A DNA stretch of 64,000 nucleotides, from NCBI GenBank assembly GCA_019009955.1, contig CM032229.1:145993501-146057500 (forward strand), written 5' to 3'. This stretch comes from Riptortus pedestris (lineage: Eukaryota; Arthropoda; Insecta; Hemiptera; Alydidae). Positions 49,010-58,764 of this stretch are shown here, piece by piece (the stretch's first letter is position 1; each line of letters starts with the position of its first letter). Made by a program: the position numbers and the translations under genes. Under the pieces are notes generated by a model. That model made no database searches, was not told the DNA's origin, and saw nothing but the letters and a program-made list of their open reading frames with translations.

Positions 49010-49510
49010 TGTGGGCAACCTTAGACATGATGCGGGCCAAACTTTAGTGTGCAAATACGTTCCTGGGCCGCTTTTAAAAGTAGTGCACTTTAAACTAGTG
49101 TCCATAATTATGAACGTTAGATATCAGCCATGAAATTATAACGACAATGTTATAATAATACAATTTATAAAAATAAAAAATGAAATGAAAAAAATAAATA
49201 CAACATAGTACAATCAATGAGCTTGAATTTGGGAAACTAATCTATCGATGTTTGGATTAATTCCACTGATACAAAGACGAAAAGAAGTTTCCAAATTATC
49301 GTCAGTCAGCCTTGTACGATGTTTTTATTTATTAACTTTCATCAATGAAAAGAATTTTTCGCATTTATAAGCACTGCAAAACGCAAAAATCAATCCTCAT
49401 CTTCTTTATTTTGAGTTAGTAATGTAATATTTTTGTTTAATTGGGTTTTCCAAAATGTCTTGCGGGCCGGGTCAAACATTACCGCGGGTCGGTGGTTGCC
49501 CACATATGGT
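49010..49510 (-). mobile_element. hAT element remnant, second copy
   Basis: It aligns with 31321-31812 through the ends (TATGTGGGCAACC and GGTTGCCCACATA), 'aaactttagtgtgcaaatacgttc' and 'gcttgaatttgggaaactaat'. The block encoding the transposase dimerisation domain (49220-49380) also aligns. The frame carries more damage than the other copy. A clean 8-bp duplication was not found. Confidence 0.7.
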
Positions 49511-49839
49511 ATAAAACACGGTCAGACTGTTACTGGTTTGATAGATATAGCCAAATTTCAATTTAGCCACATACCACTACTTTTCTTCATATGTGTCCTT
49601 CCTGTCAAGTTCATGTTCATCTAAAGGTGAAACCAATTATGCCATTAAATAGACGAATACATTTCCTTTACATTAAGCCTCTAACGAAATTCATTATCGG
49701 CAATACAGGAAAAGCATTCTTAACGAGTACAATTTATTGTAAACTTTCAACAAAAACAGTATATCAAATTTCCCTATAACGTTACTTCTGTTATGAAAAA
49801 CGTTCTTAAGCGATACGCATTCCAATGGTGTGTCAATGT

Positions 49840-49935
49840 TTCCCTTAATGGAAATCAGCTATTGAGGTTTTACATATGACGCGATTATCGAAAAATTTTC
49901 TTCTAATGCACATCGATCCAACAGATGACAAAAAA
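49840..49935 (+). mobile_element. HINE-like 5' fragment
   Basis: 'gtttcccttaatggaaatcagctattgaggttttacatatgacgcg' through 'acatcgatccaacagatgac' matches the first 95 bases of the family. It stops where a SINE begins. Confidence 0.6.
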
Positions 49936-49937
49936 AT

Positions 49938-50109
49938 TTAACAATTATTTATTAACGTCGACTTTGTGCAACTTAGACCAATCGAGACAGGTTGGCAACA
50001 GGTTAACAACACTTTCAAGCCAGGAAGGGTGAAAGAGTGAGTAAGTCACGAAATAAATTCCTATTTCCCACACGGGAATCATACCGACTATTTCAAAGTT
50101 TACAATGTT
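49938..50109 (-). repeat. SINE, 3' portion, split by Merlin insertion
   Basis: The reversed SINE runs 'tttattaacgtcgactttgtgcaacttagaccaatcgagacagg' to 'ggaatcataccgactatttcaaagttt' and then stops at the Merlin terminus. The remaining head continues at 52004-52057. Confidence 0.65.
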
Positions 50110-50801
50110 GGGTCTTTTTTACTTTACCCAAACCAGTTACTTTTTGAAGTAACAGTGATCATATGGAAATTAAAAAAAGACTCTGGTTGTTAGGTTGAAG
50201 TAATTCATTCAAACTGCCGCTAAGCTATACAATATTTCTGCATGAAAGAGTTTACATGCCTATTACATAGTTGGATTTTAAAAACGTATAAGTTTTTTTT
50301 TTTGTAATAACAAATCTCATACAACTTATTCGTGTTCTTAAATCAGAAGAAATAGCATATAGGGCATTGCAGAGGTATGGATTATTCTATAAATCAAGGA
50401 AATGTAGAAAAGGACACTTCAATAGGATTATATTTCATAAAAAAAGAGGTCCAGTATTTAGATGCAGTCTAAGAAGTTGCAGTCAAGAAATCGGCTGTTA
50501 CAATGATACATGGTTCAGCAATTGTAAACTTAAGGAGTGTACTTTGTTGATTTATGCCACGGCGAATGGCTAACACAGGAGTCCATACACAAAGGATTGA
50601 ATCGTTGTGAGACACAGTTAAAAGAAGGAACAAAAAGGAATGTGAACCAGAAGATCCCTTCTCGACTCATTCCTATGTGAGTTTGTTTACAAAAGAAAAT
50701 ACGAGAACGAGGATATATTTAGTGTTTTTTAAAACCGTTGATAGTATATTGGCCCCCTAAATGAACGATTCTACGAAATGTATTTTAAAGTATAATTTTT
50801 G

Positions 50802-51637
50802 GGGTCTTTTGTACAATAAGCATACACTTTTCAAGAACTAGTAACAGTTACTCATGTGTTACTTCAATAAACTCTAGGTTATGTTTACAAAACAAGATAA
50901 ATGCTTGTTTATAAAAAAGAAAATAACTTTATTTTCATAAATAACTTTATTATTTATTGCTGAACGGTCAGGCACGGCATATAGAAAAACTTCCCTAGTC
51001 TCACGACAAACACCTCCGAAGATCCACTGCGATGGATATAATCTTCCACGTTGATATTTCCTCCGGGAGAAGCATGTTTCATCAATTTCAACGTTTAAGC
51101 CTTCACCTCCAATCTTTATAGGGTTTGAGATTAGATCTGATGCGCATAACTCTCGCAGGAAATTTTTCCAGTCTGTAGTTGTGTGACATGTTTAATTCTT
51201 TTTTGCAAAATTTGGTTGTGGTATATCCCATTGACCATGAGTATATGAACAGCAATGCTGTTTTGAGTAGTATTTTGCTGTTTTCAAACCACGTACCTTT
51301 ATAAATGCTAATTTCCTTCTTACATCCTGTCCGATTACACTTCCAAATTGGCCCTCTGTTCCTTCTATAATAAATTTTCATTTTATGAAGTCTGGAGCAC
51401 TTTTTCTCAGAATGGATTAATCCCTTCTTCTGAAGAAACCGGACTGAAACTTTCACATTAGATATTAACTGGCTTAACTTAAGCAAATTCATTGTTAGTG
51501 TTTTTCATGTAAATCTGATAAATGAATGCGTTTAAATACAAAATTAGGTTAGAGGTGAATCACATGTTCCAAATAATAATAAAATGAGTAACTGTTACTA
51601 GTTCTTGAAAAGTGTATGCTCATTGTACAAAAGACCC
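50802..51637 (-). mobile_element. Merlin DNA transposon with exact 8-bp TSD, frameshifted transposase
   Basis: Exact duplications AATTTTTG are at 50794-50801 and 51638-51645. Inverted ends of about 54 bases start GGGTCTTTTGTACAAT. The minus-strand frame from 51492 encodes the Merlin/IS1595-type transposase: RGPIWKCNRTGCKKEISIYK, GTWFENSKILLKTALLFIY, KFCKKELNMSH. A one-base loss then shifts frame. The continuation TTTDWKNFLRELC and GLNVEIDETCFSRRKYQRG, then WIFGGVCRE, contains the first catalytic Asp. The last catalytic region is missing, so the copy cannot be autonomous. Confidence 0.85.
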
Positions 51638-51702
51638 AATTTTTGTTTACATTTAAACGTGTTAAATACATTATTTCAAACATATGTTCATTACTTTACC
51701 CA

Positions 51703-51936
51703 TTTATTATTATTATTATTTATTAACGTCCACCTTTTGCAACTTAGGCTAATTGAGACGGTTTATCTACAGGTTACCACCCTTTTCTAGCCAGGGTGGG
51801 ATTTTAGGATGTTATTTAATGAATTTCGTCACTAAATAATTTCCTTTACCCAGGCGAGAATCAAACTCGCCACTGTAGGTTTACCAAGTGAGATAAAGGT
51901 CAACGCTTTAACTCGCATGGCTAACCTGAGCCCCGC
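51703..51936 (-). repeat. tRNA-derived SINE, full-length, inverted
   Basis: The (TTA)n tail comes first, then 'tattaacgtccaccttttgcaacttaggctaattgagacgg'. It carries the B-box reversed (GAATCAAACTCGCC) and ends 'aactcgcatggctaacctgagcccc'. It is one of the best-preserved copies, so it is probably young. Confidence 0.8.
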
Positions 51937-52003
51937 TTTTAACGATAATGTAAATGACTGTTTTACAAATAAGTAACTGGTGTGGGTAAAGTAAAAAAGA
52001 CCC

Positions 52004-52057
52004 ACAAAGGTTATTAAGGCCAACAGCTAAACTCAAATGGCTCGATGGCTAAATCGA
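52004..52057 (-). repeat. SINE head, split by Merlin insertion
   Basis: 'aaggttattaaggccaacagctaaactcaaatggct' and 'aatcgagctc' complete the SINE whose tail is at 49938-50109. Confidence 0.55.
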
Positions 52058-52351
52058 GCTCTCATTCAGTAATAAAGTACTAAAAAATACAATATAGTTT
52101 TCTTTTAAAAAAAAACAGAAAAATGATACAATCAAATATTGGAGAGGTTTTAACTTAGTCGTTGAGTTGATAAACATCGAACATTTAGGAAAATATGTTT
52201 TATTTCTTCTCAAAAAACAGCTCAATTTCTAATAGGCAACAGTTATTCAGTGTCATTCCTAATAAAGTATTTTGCAGTCGACCATGACAGAATACTGAGT
52301 GGTGTTTACCCTTCTAGTTTAATGATTAGTCAATATGGAGGGGAGAACAAG

Positions 52352-52388
52352 TATATATGCAGCTGTAGACTTGGATACTGCATCAGTT
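52352..52388 (+). promoter_or_regulatory. TATA box and TCAGT initiator of the peptide gene at 52421
   Basis: TATATATG starts at 52352 and TCAGTT spans 52383-52388, with the A at 52385. Position and sequence match the promoter at 41538. The leader is 36 bases. Confidence 0.75.
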
Positions 52389-52420
52389 CACCGGTAAGCA
52401 CCAACAGAACAACAACTAAC

Positions 52421-54554
52421 ATGTATTTCATCAAGGTAACGTTTATTCAAAGTTATTTTATATCGTATAAGACAGACAACATATATTGCCAGTAATTGAA
52501 ATTAATAAGCTTAAATATCGTATTAAATATGACTCTGAGTGGTAAATTGGTAAATTCATTTTCACCATACTACGATGTAATCACCTGTTTTACACACCTA
52601 ATTTGCGTCCCGAAAGCTACACTTCGCCGCCCTAGGGCCGAAAATGAATATTTCGCCCTAGGGCCGCAAAATCAGCTGTTTTGGAACTATTGAATATGAA
52701 AATCAGTCTCTCTTTACAATTGATGATTTATTTGAAGATTGTCAAGAGGATATTTTAATCAGAAACAATCCAACTACGAGTAAAAGTGTGAATGTGTCAA
52801 ACAAAAAACAAGTAATAGAATTTTCAAAGGGTATTATTTTTTTAAACAACCAAAATTGTACTTTTAACATTTCTATAAATCAAAAATAAACGAACTAACT
52901 TTTTTTTAGCATTTTGAAATATATCGGTTGTATTAAATGAAACACACATATGTTCATCTCTCTTTATTAACTTACATAATAACATAACGTAAAACAATCC
53001 ATACATTAAACATTCATCATGTCCCGAAAACCACAAGATAACCATCTGACAAAGAGGTACACTTAACCAAAAGAATATCTTGTTTTTGATTAATGTTATA
53101 TCGTATTAATATTTATTGTAGTATGGTGAAAAATAGCGTTCGTGCCTCGGGCCGGCAAACGCCCACTTTCGGCCCTTGGTACGAAATATACTATTTCACT
53201 TCAAACCTCATCAAAAGTCCGTCACGCATGAGCCGCCCAAACTAAGCTGATTTTCCACTTGCTGCTTTGACACACTAGTGATCTTATCCCATCACATATT
53301 ACCTATTTCTGAATAAAAATCTCATGAGTATAAATGGGAAGTTTACTGATGTTTCACTTAACCAATAGAAGCAATCTTATCTACAAAATTTTTACATAAC
53401 ATTTAGATTTTAGACTCTAAACACCCCCCCCCCATTCTTAGTATAATTTCAAAGATTACCGTATATGATCTTTAGCGTTGAATGTAATAGTTAAAAAAAC
53501 AAGAATGTTATATATTAAACATTTTTGAGTAAAATATCTTAATTTATGTCGCTATTACACAAGGTACTTCCATGTATCCTCAACAAGTTGAGATCTGCTG
53601 AAACAATTGTAAGCTAATAGTAGTTAAGCTTGGAATTAAACCTTCCATTAAATATTCAATTATTCTTAAAGTGCTTTGCCGAAAGTTGGGCGTTGGCAAA
53701 AAGTTAAAAAAGGCAAAACTCTGTGTTAATATTCTTGATTTATATAAGAATTGAATTTACAACAAGATTAGTAATAGACCATTTTTCGATCAGACTCAAA
53801 ATAACCTAGATAATTTACATATTAAATTTTCGTTTCTAACTCCCCTTCCACCTGTAATTGATCCTATTTGAGCCTTTGACGAACATGATATTTTATTAGC
53901 AACAATTAAACAAACATTGCGACTTCTGCAGCGCTTACATGAAGGTTTGTAAAGGTTTTAACCTACCAATTTTATTCATTTTCTATTCAGAATGATGAAC
54001 AATTGAAGAAAAGAAAGTTTTTGAAAACCGAGCCTCTAGATCAAACTCAATAGCGGATTTCCCTTTGGGTAAACCTGTTCAAATGAAAAGAAAATACTGA
54101 TAAAAAAGACCAGTCGTAATTTGGCATACACCAATGGTTGAGCAAGTGGTATATCTGTTTATTCAGTACAAAGCCATTTACGGCTAAAACGTAATTATAT
54201 AATTCACCAGTTTACTATAAACACGAAAGAGCTTTTAACTCTATTCCATGAACCACGTTGCTTTTATTTTTCTTTTTTCCGAGTATCGTTTTAATTAATG
54301 GTTTACTCACTGAAGGGAAGTCATTAAATACATTTTCATTAGAGTTGGTATACTTCGTAGTAATTTTTATAAACAATGTCCACATTGTAATTAAGGCTAA
54401 TAAGGGCGGGCTATCAACAGGTTCCTACTTTTTTCTAAGCATGTGAATAAATTCGACTCTTTAAATGAATATCCTTTTTTCAAAACGGAATCGAACAAAT
54501 TCATTCATCAAATAAATCTATATAACAAACCTTTTAATGTGCAGTGATAATTAT

Positions 54555-54599
<45 letters not shown>

Positions 54600-56105
54600 T
54601 TAATATCAAATATAGTTTCACCCTTAGCTAAAATTCCTTCATGTAGGTACTCTAAGCTAAGCAGATTTCAAACGCACTGGAATATGATACGAAGATGACC
54701 TCATCTCACCATATTTTCTCTATTTCTCCCGCAGTAAGAAGCAAATGTAAACACGAATTAAAATGATAGTTGAACTGGCGGTGTTAATTGACTGACATAC
54801 TAAAAGATAAAATGGGATGAATAGAAGTGGGGGTTTACAAAAGGCTGAAATGAAAGAAACACATACTCCGTTAAATAAAATTTTATATCCGACTCATAGT
54901 TACCGAGATATTATGAATTTAAAATGATTCCCATCTAAACTCTCTACTCATTAAACCGTTGACTAATATATCTTTAGTTTACCACGAATCTGTGAAATAT
55001 TTAGCAAATACAAATAATGCATTTTAAAATGTAAAATCTTAAAAGATGACGTCTCACCAAAGATGTTTGTAAATATCGCACAAATTAAGATGTTATGTAA
55101 ATATTATGTATTTAATCGTCAAATTGAGCGATTCATAAATATAACAGATAGTTGTAGCCAAATTATATTCTGATATTTGTAGGGGGCTCAGGTTAGCCTT
55201 GCGAGATGAAGCTTTGGTTTCAATATTACATAGTAAACATTGCTTGGCGAGTTCGATTTCCGCCTGGGCAATATTAATTTATTTACTCACGAAATAAAAT
55301 CCTTAGTCCTGCCTAGAAATGAAACCTGAAGATAGCACATCCCAATTAGCTATAGTAGCATAATTTAATTTAAATATTTATAGTAATGGTAGAAATTTTG
55401 TTTTACACTTTAAAATACCTGCCAGACTTTTGCCGGGCTAAGTAAGTGTTCTTTTCTGTTAATCAAATTTATATTAACATTTATAATACTTCAGGCCGTT
55501 TTTTGATGCAAGCAAAACAATTTGTATACAAACGTTTTCCCACCTGAAATGCAATATCAACGTTTTATTAATTTTCGATTTCTTGTTTCCATTCATGCTC
55601 AACCAATTACAACGAATATTTGTATAGGATCACTGAAGCCTTACTTTATATTACAAATCTAAAATTTTGCCATAGGACATTTGATATTTTTTCAATAAGG
55701 CATTCAAATATAACCCGGACTAAATAATTGTGTATTAATGCATAAATGAGTTTATTTTATCTGTATTGATTTTAAATAAATGATGGAATTCCAAGTCGAA
55801 ATGGCTCCAAATGACTCGGATTTGTTCGTTTATGTTTTATTGATTTGATTCAATTTCAAAACGCCTTCCTAGAGTGTTAAGTAATGAACTTGTTTTCAAA
55901 CTTTATCAATACAATATATGTTTTCTTCTAGTTCTTCATGATGCTGTTCCTCGCCGCCTTCGCCTATGCTCAGGGATACGGTGGCCATGGAAATGGTGGT
56001 GGCTATGGTGGATATGGTCATGCCATTTCTCAGCAGAACAACAACCTCTATTCCTACCACCCAGTACCTGTTGTATACAAGAAGACTGGCTCCTATCACT
56101 ACTGA
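52421..56105 (+). CDS. Short secreted Gly/Tyr/His-rich peptide, two exons (copy B)
   Basis: Exon 1 codes MYFIK (52421-52435) before GTAACG. Exon 2 is 55932-56105 after TTCTTCTAG. The 62-residue protein is identical to the product of the 41607 gene: the signal peptide ends AFAYA, Gln starts the mature part, and the YHPVPVVYKK tail is present. Exon 2 differs at one synonymous site (CAG for CAA). The 3' UTR is similar with scattered changes, and AATAAA is at 56219. The intron is about twice as long as in copy A and does not visibly align with it, apart from the TTCTTCTAG acceptor. Both copies keep intact promoter, frame and polyadenylation signal, so both look functional. Confidence 0.85.
52600..53210. 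mobile_element. Unclassified repeat with CGCCCTAGGGCCG ends
   Basis: The left side carries GCCGCCCTAGGGCCGAAAAT and then CGCCCTAGGGCCGCAAAA. The right side carries GCCTCGGGCCGGCAAACGCC and TTTCGGCCCTTGGTACGAAA. The GC-rich, partly inverted ends around an AT-rich 500-base interior suggest a non-autonomous element. The superfamily is unknown. It lies within the intron of the 52421 gene. Confidence 0.45.
53213..54080 (-). mobile_element. HINE-like element, diverged, inverted
   Basis: Starts AAAAGTCCGTCACGCATGAG, 'ccgcccaaactaagctgattttccacttg'. Reversed body words persist ('acacccccccc', 'atcagactcaaaataacctagataatt'). It ends 'caatagcggatttccctttgggtaaacctg'. There is no microsatellite. It lies in the intron of the 52421 gene. 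Confidence 0.6.
54385..54470 (-). repeat. SINE 3' fragment, inverted
   Basis: 'attaaggctaataagggcgggctatcaacaggttcctac' is the reversed SINE 3' block. Confidence 0.5.
54560..54597. repeat. (TA)n microsatellite
   Basis: A TA run of nearly 40 bases in the intron of the 52421 gene. Confidence 0.85.
54640..54990 (-). mobile_element. HINE-like fragment, inverted
   Basis: 'ccttcatgtaggtactctaagctaagcagatttcaaacgc' is a decayed 3' terminus. 'gaatagaagtgggggtttacaaaaggctgaaa' and 'tccgactcatagttaccgagatat' are body words. Confidence 0.6.
55184..55378 (+). repeat. tRNA-derived SINE copy
   Basis: 'ggggctcaggttagccttgcgagatgaag', B-box GAGTTCGATTTCC, 'cgcctgggcaatattaatttatttactcacga', 'aatcccttagtcctgcctag'-like middle and 'cccaattagct'. 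It lies in the intron of the 52421 gene. Confidence 0.7.
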
Positions 56106-56763
56106 TTCAATCGATTCGGTTACCTCACTCTGTATAAACAATGTTAATGTGTATATAAATTGGGTACCTCAGCTGTTTAATTTATACTTGTTATCAAAAT
56201 TCAAAAATGTTACAAAAAAATAAATTATTTTCACATCATACATTTTATCCTTTTACTGGTATTTTATTCATCCACACAGTTTTATATAACCCCTTGCACT
56301 GTTGCTGATCAACTGCAGATGTGTTATTTGGTCATTTAAGGCAATGATGTCTTCAATTATCATGGAAATCCTTCTTCTATAACCGAATTAAGCAATTCAG
56401 TGACATCGCCATCATCAGTGCTACTGCCCAACTCTGCAATTGAAATTGTCATAATTTTAATCTGGATTTCCACAGGAGGCCTGTTTTCCTCTACAGTATG
56501 TTTATTTTGACAGAATGCACTTTCATGTCATACTTTTGTAGCATACCTGTTGCAAAAGTAACATAAAGTTATCTAGGTTCATTGTAAAGGTTAAGTGTAC
56601 TAAATCAAAGAATATATATTAACTTAAAACAATCGAGATCATAATGAATATAAAAGGATTAAAACTGAACATCAAATGTACATATATTACCATATCATGT
56701 TTTAAGTTGAACATCTCAAGTTTAGAAACTTGAGTAGGAATTTACATTGTTCATATTTCCATA

Positions 56764-57000
56764 TGGGGCTCAGGTTAGCCATGCGAGTTAAAGCGTTGAC
56801 CTTTATCTCACATGGTAAACCTAGAGTGGCGAGTTCGATTCTTGCCTGGGCAAAGGAAATTATTTAGTGACGAAATTCATTAAATAACGTCCTAAAATCC
56901 CACCCTGGCTAGAGAAGGGTGGTAACCTGTAGATAACCCGTCCCGATTAGCCTAAGTTGCAAAAAGTGGACGTTAATAAATAATAATAATAATAATAATA
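56764..57000 (+). repeat. tRNA-derived SINE, best-preserved copy
   Basis: It begins 'ggggctcaggttagccatgcgagttaaagcgttgacc' (A-box region). The B-box region is GCGAGTTCGATTCTTGCC, followed by 'tgggcaaaggaaattatttagtgacg'. The body includes 'ccaccctggctagagaagggtggtaacctgtagataacccgtcccgattagcctaag', with an (AAT)n tail. It has no coding capacity. The recurrent heads define the family used in the other entries. Confidence 0.85.
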
Positions 57001-57388
57001 TAATGTAGTACCTATTTTTTATTTGTTTCTTCATGTAATCAAATTTTAGCTGAATACATAAATAGACAAAGAATTATTACAAAATTACTAAAAAAAACAT
57101 TATTGGAGATAATTGGATATATTCTCCCAGAATATTTTTTTTAAAGTTCTTCGTACTACGTATGAGCAACTTATTAACAGATAATAATATTTTTTGACGT
57201 TGCAGAAAAGCTATTTTTGGAGCTGAAGTTGACAAATGTTCACACATCAACGATTTCATTTTACCTTACCACAATATGAATGGCCTCCTCTACTTAAATG
57301 CGCTTGTGATGTTTAAAAAGTGCATCAACTCAAAAACATATTTTCTGGAAATTTAAAAAATAAAATAAAATAAAAAAAAAACATATAT

Positions 57389-57604
57389 CTATCTGAGGAC
57401 GGCCAGTAACACATCGTCATTGAGGTTTTTCTGAAAGTACTGAAGATAATCATATGAGAACACTTTGATCTGACGGTTAGGTATGAAGCTCTTGGTGAGT
57501 TTCGTGTACATCGAGGGAAGAAGATCTGATAAACGAGGTAAAGAGAATTTTGCCAAATGACGTTTCAAGAGTGACTTGGTGCCGGGGAATATTATGAGTA
57601 TTAT
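57389..57604 (-). CDS. Orphan terminal exon of an unrecognised gene
   Basis: On the minus strand a pyrimidine-rich tract and TCGCCACAG are followed by 71 open codons and TAG (57391-57389). Excerpts are IILIIFPGTKSLLKRHLAKF, SDLLPSMYTKL, FIPNRQIKVFSYDYLQYF, and the end NLNDDVLLAVLR. The block is clearly richer in G and C than its flanks and has no internal stop, unlike the decayed transposon frames around it. Upstream exons were not found, and no clear AATAAA follows. I do not recognise the protein. It could be a real 3' exon of a gene extending to higher coordinates, or a fragment of one. Confidence 0.45.
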   Translation of the reverse strand: MILIIFPGTKSLLKRHLAKFSLPRLSDLLPSMYTKLTKSFIPNRQIKVFSYDYLQYFQKNLNDDVLLAVLR

Positions 57605-57959
57605 CTGTGGCGAGAAAATAAATATATAAAACTAAGGAATCAAACTATTTCTTGGAAGACCTGTTACTGAATACGGATTACACATTGTAATGAATCTGAG
57701 ATCGTATTACATGAACCGATCATAAATGATCATATAATTTATATATTGAATAATATCTGCACCAAGCTCTTTAAGATTATTATTTATGAGTATTTAAATG
57801 TCTAGTTTGTACCTGTAAATTAGAGTTTTATCCAATTTCGAGTTGTCACCATGTGCTCTCGTATTTTAGTAGATAACGCCGATGGATTTTTGAAATAACA
57901 TTCACAGCTCTTAAAGTCGATACACTAATTAATATAATGTTAAATTGACTTTTTAAACA

Positions 57960-58760
57960 TATTTTGATCAGCGGGTGCAAAGTGCGACATCGGCTAAAGC
58001 TATAAAAGGGCGATGTTGCAAAGCGATCATCACAGTCGTTGCTTGCATTCTCTTGACAGGAGACAATTGTTGAGCAGAACCTCGCACCAGCCTGCTTGTC
58101 GCCTGCACTAGCTCTCACGACAGTCTGATAAACCAGCGACTGCACTGACAGGAAAATATCACACATGCTACCTAGCTGCAAAGATCAACTCCAGACAAAA
58201 ATCCCAGGAATAAACAGCATACCCTGTTCTTTCGGTTTAGAATATATTGGCCAGACCGGCAGTTTGAAAAACACAAGGGTCGCCGAGCATGTCAAGAGTT
58301 TGAAAAAGTTTCGGACAGAAGAATCAGCAATAGCAGAAAACTTCTGGGAAACTAACTACAACATCAAGTTCGATGAAGTTAAGGTGCTGGCAAAGGTGTA
58401 CCGATACCACGAAAGACTTGTTCAAGAAGCCATGGAAACAGCGAAATGCCCATATAACATCAACAGAGAGGATGGATACAGACTCAGCAAACTCTGGAAG
58501 CCCGTCATTCCACAGAGACCACAGATAAGAAACAAAAACGACGGTATAGCCGGTGAACGGCCATCGGAAGAAGTATCTGTAGACAACTGGAAGGGAAGAC
58601 TCCGCCCAAGGAAACCGAATGAGATTCACATAATATACCTGAGGTGAACATACACTCTTCAGTCTCAGAGATACCTCTGAGGAACCTAGAAGCATGTATA
58701 GCGAAACGTTGACAACAAAAATGCAGACACGGTCATTACTCGAAGACCTTAACCGTATTA
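57960..58760 (+). mobile_element. Penelope-like element fragment with GIY-YIG endonuclease
   Basis: The frame 58165-58644 encodes the C-terminal endonuclease: MLPSCKDQLQTKIPGINSIP, CSFGLEYIGQTGSLKNTR, EESAIAENFW, YNINREDGYRLSKLWKPVI. The YIG half is intact, but the GIY motif reads GIN. The CCHH-like CS and the INREDG-W-P block are typical of Penelope-like retroelements. Upstream, TATAAAAGG at 58001 lies 33 bases before CACAGTC, as in an element promoter (pseudo-LTR). The reverse transcriptase is missing, so promoter and endonuclease are directly joined. Downstream 'gcgaaacgttgacaac' is also familiar from this class. Confidence 0.75.
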
Positions 58761-58764
58761 ATAT

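Larger units (their letters stand above)
50110..52003 (+). mobile_element. Older Merlin element, itself host to a second Merlin and a SINE
   Basis: The terminal inverted repeats GGGTCTTTTTTACTTTACCC (50110) and its reverse complement ending at 52003 agree over about 40 bases (also 'accagttact'). Inside, the plus-strand frame 50367-50573 encodes the Merlin N-terminal region: QRYGLFYKSRKC, RGPVFRCSLRSCSQEIG, TWFSNCKL. It stops at TANG. The element is interrupted at 50802-51637 by a younger Merlin and at about 51703-51936 by a SINE. Flanks ACAATGTT and ACAAAGGTT look like an eroded 8-9 bp duplication within a SINE. Confidence 0.7.
52240..56740 (+). repeat. Segmental duplication, unit B (carries a peptide gene)
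   Basis: Counterpart of 41430-43920. It is longer because of its 3.5-kb intron, which contains a separate repeat (52600-53210), a HINE copy, a TA tract and a SINE. Confidence 0.75.

Noticed and set aside
56764..57000. tRNA gene
   Set aside because: A- and B-box-like words are present, but there is no cloverleaf, and the same sequence recurs with a common 3' body and AAT tail. It is a SINE.
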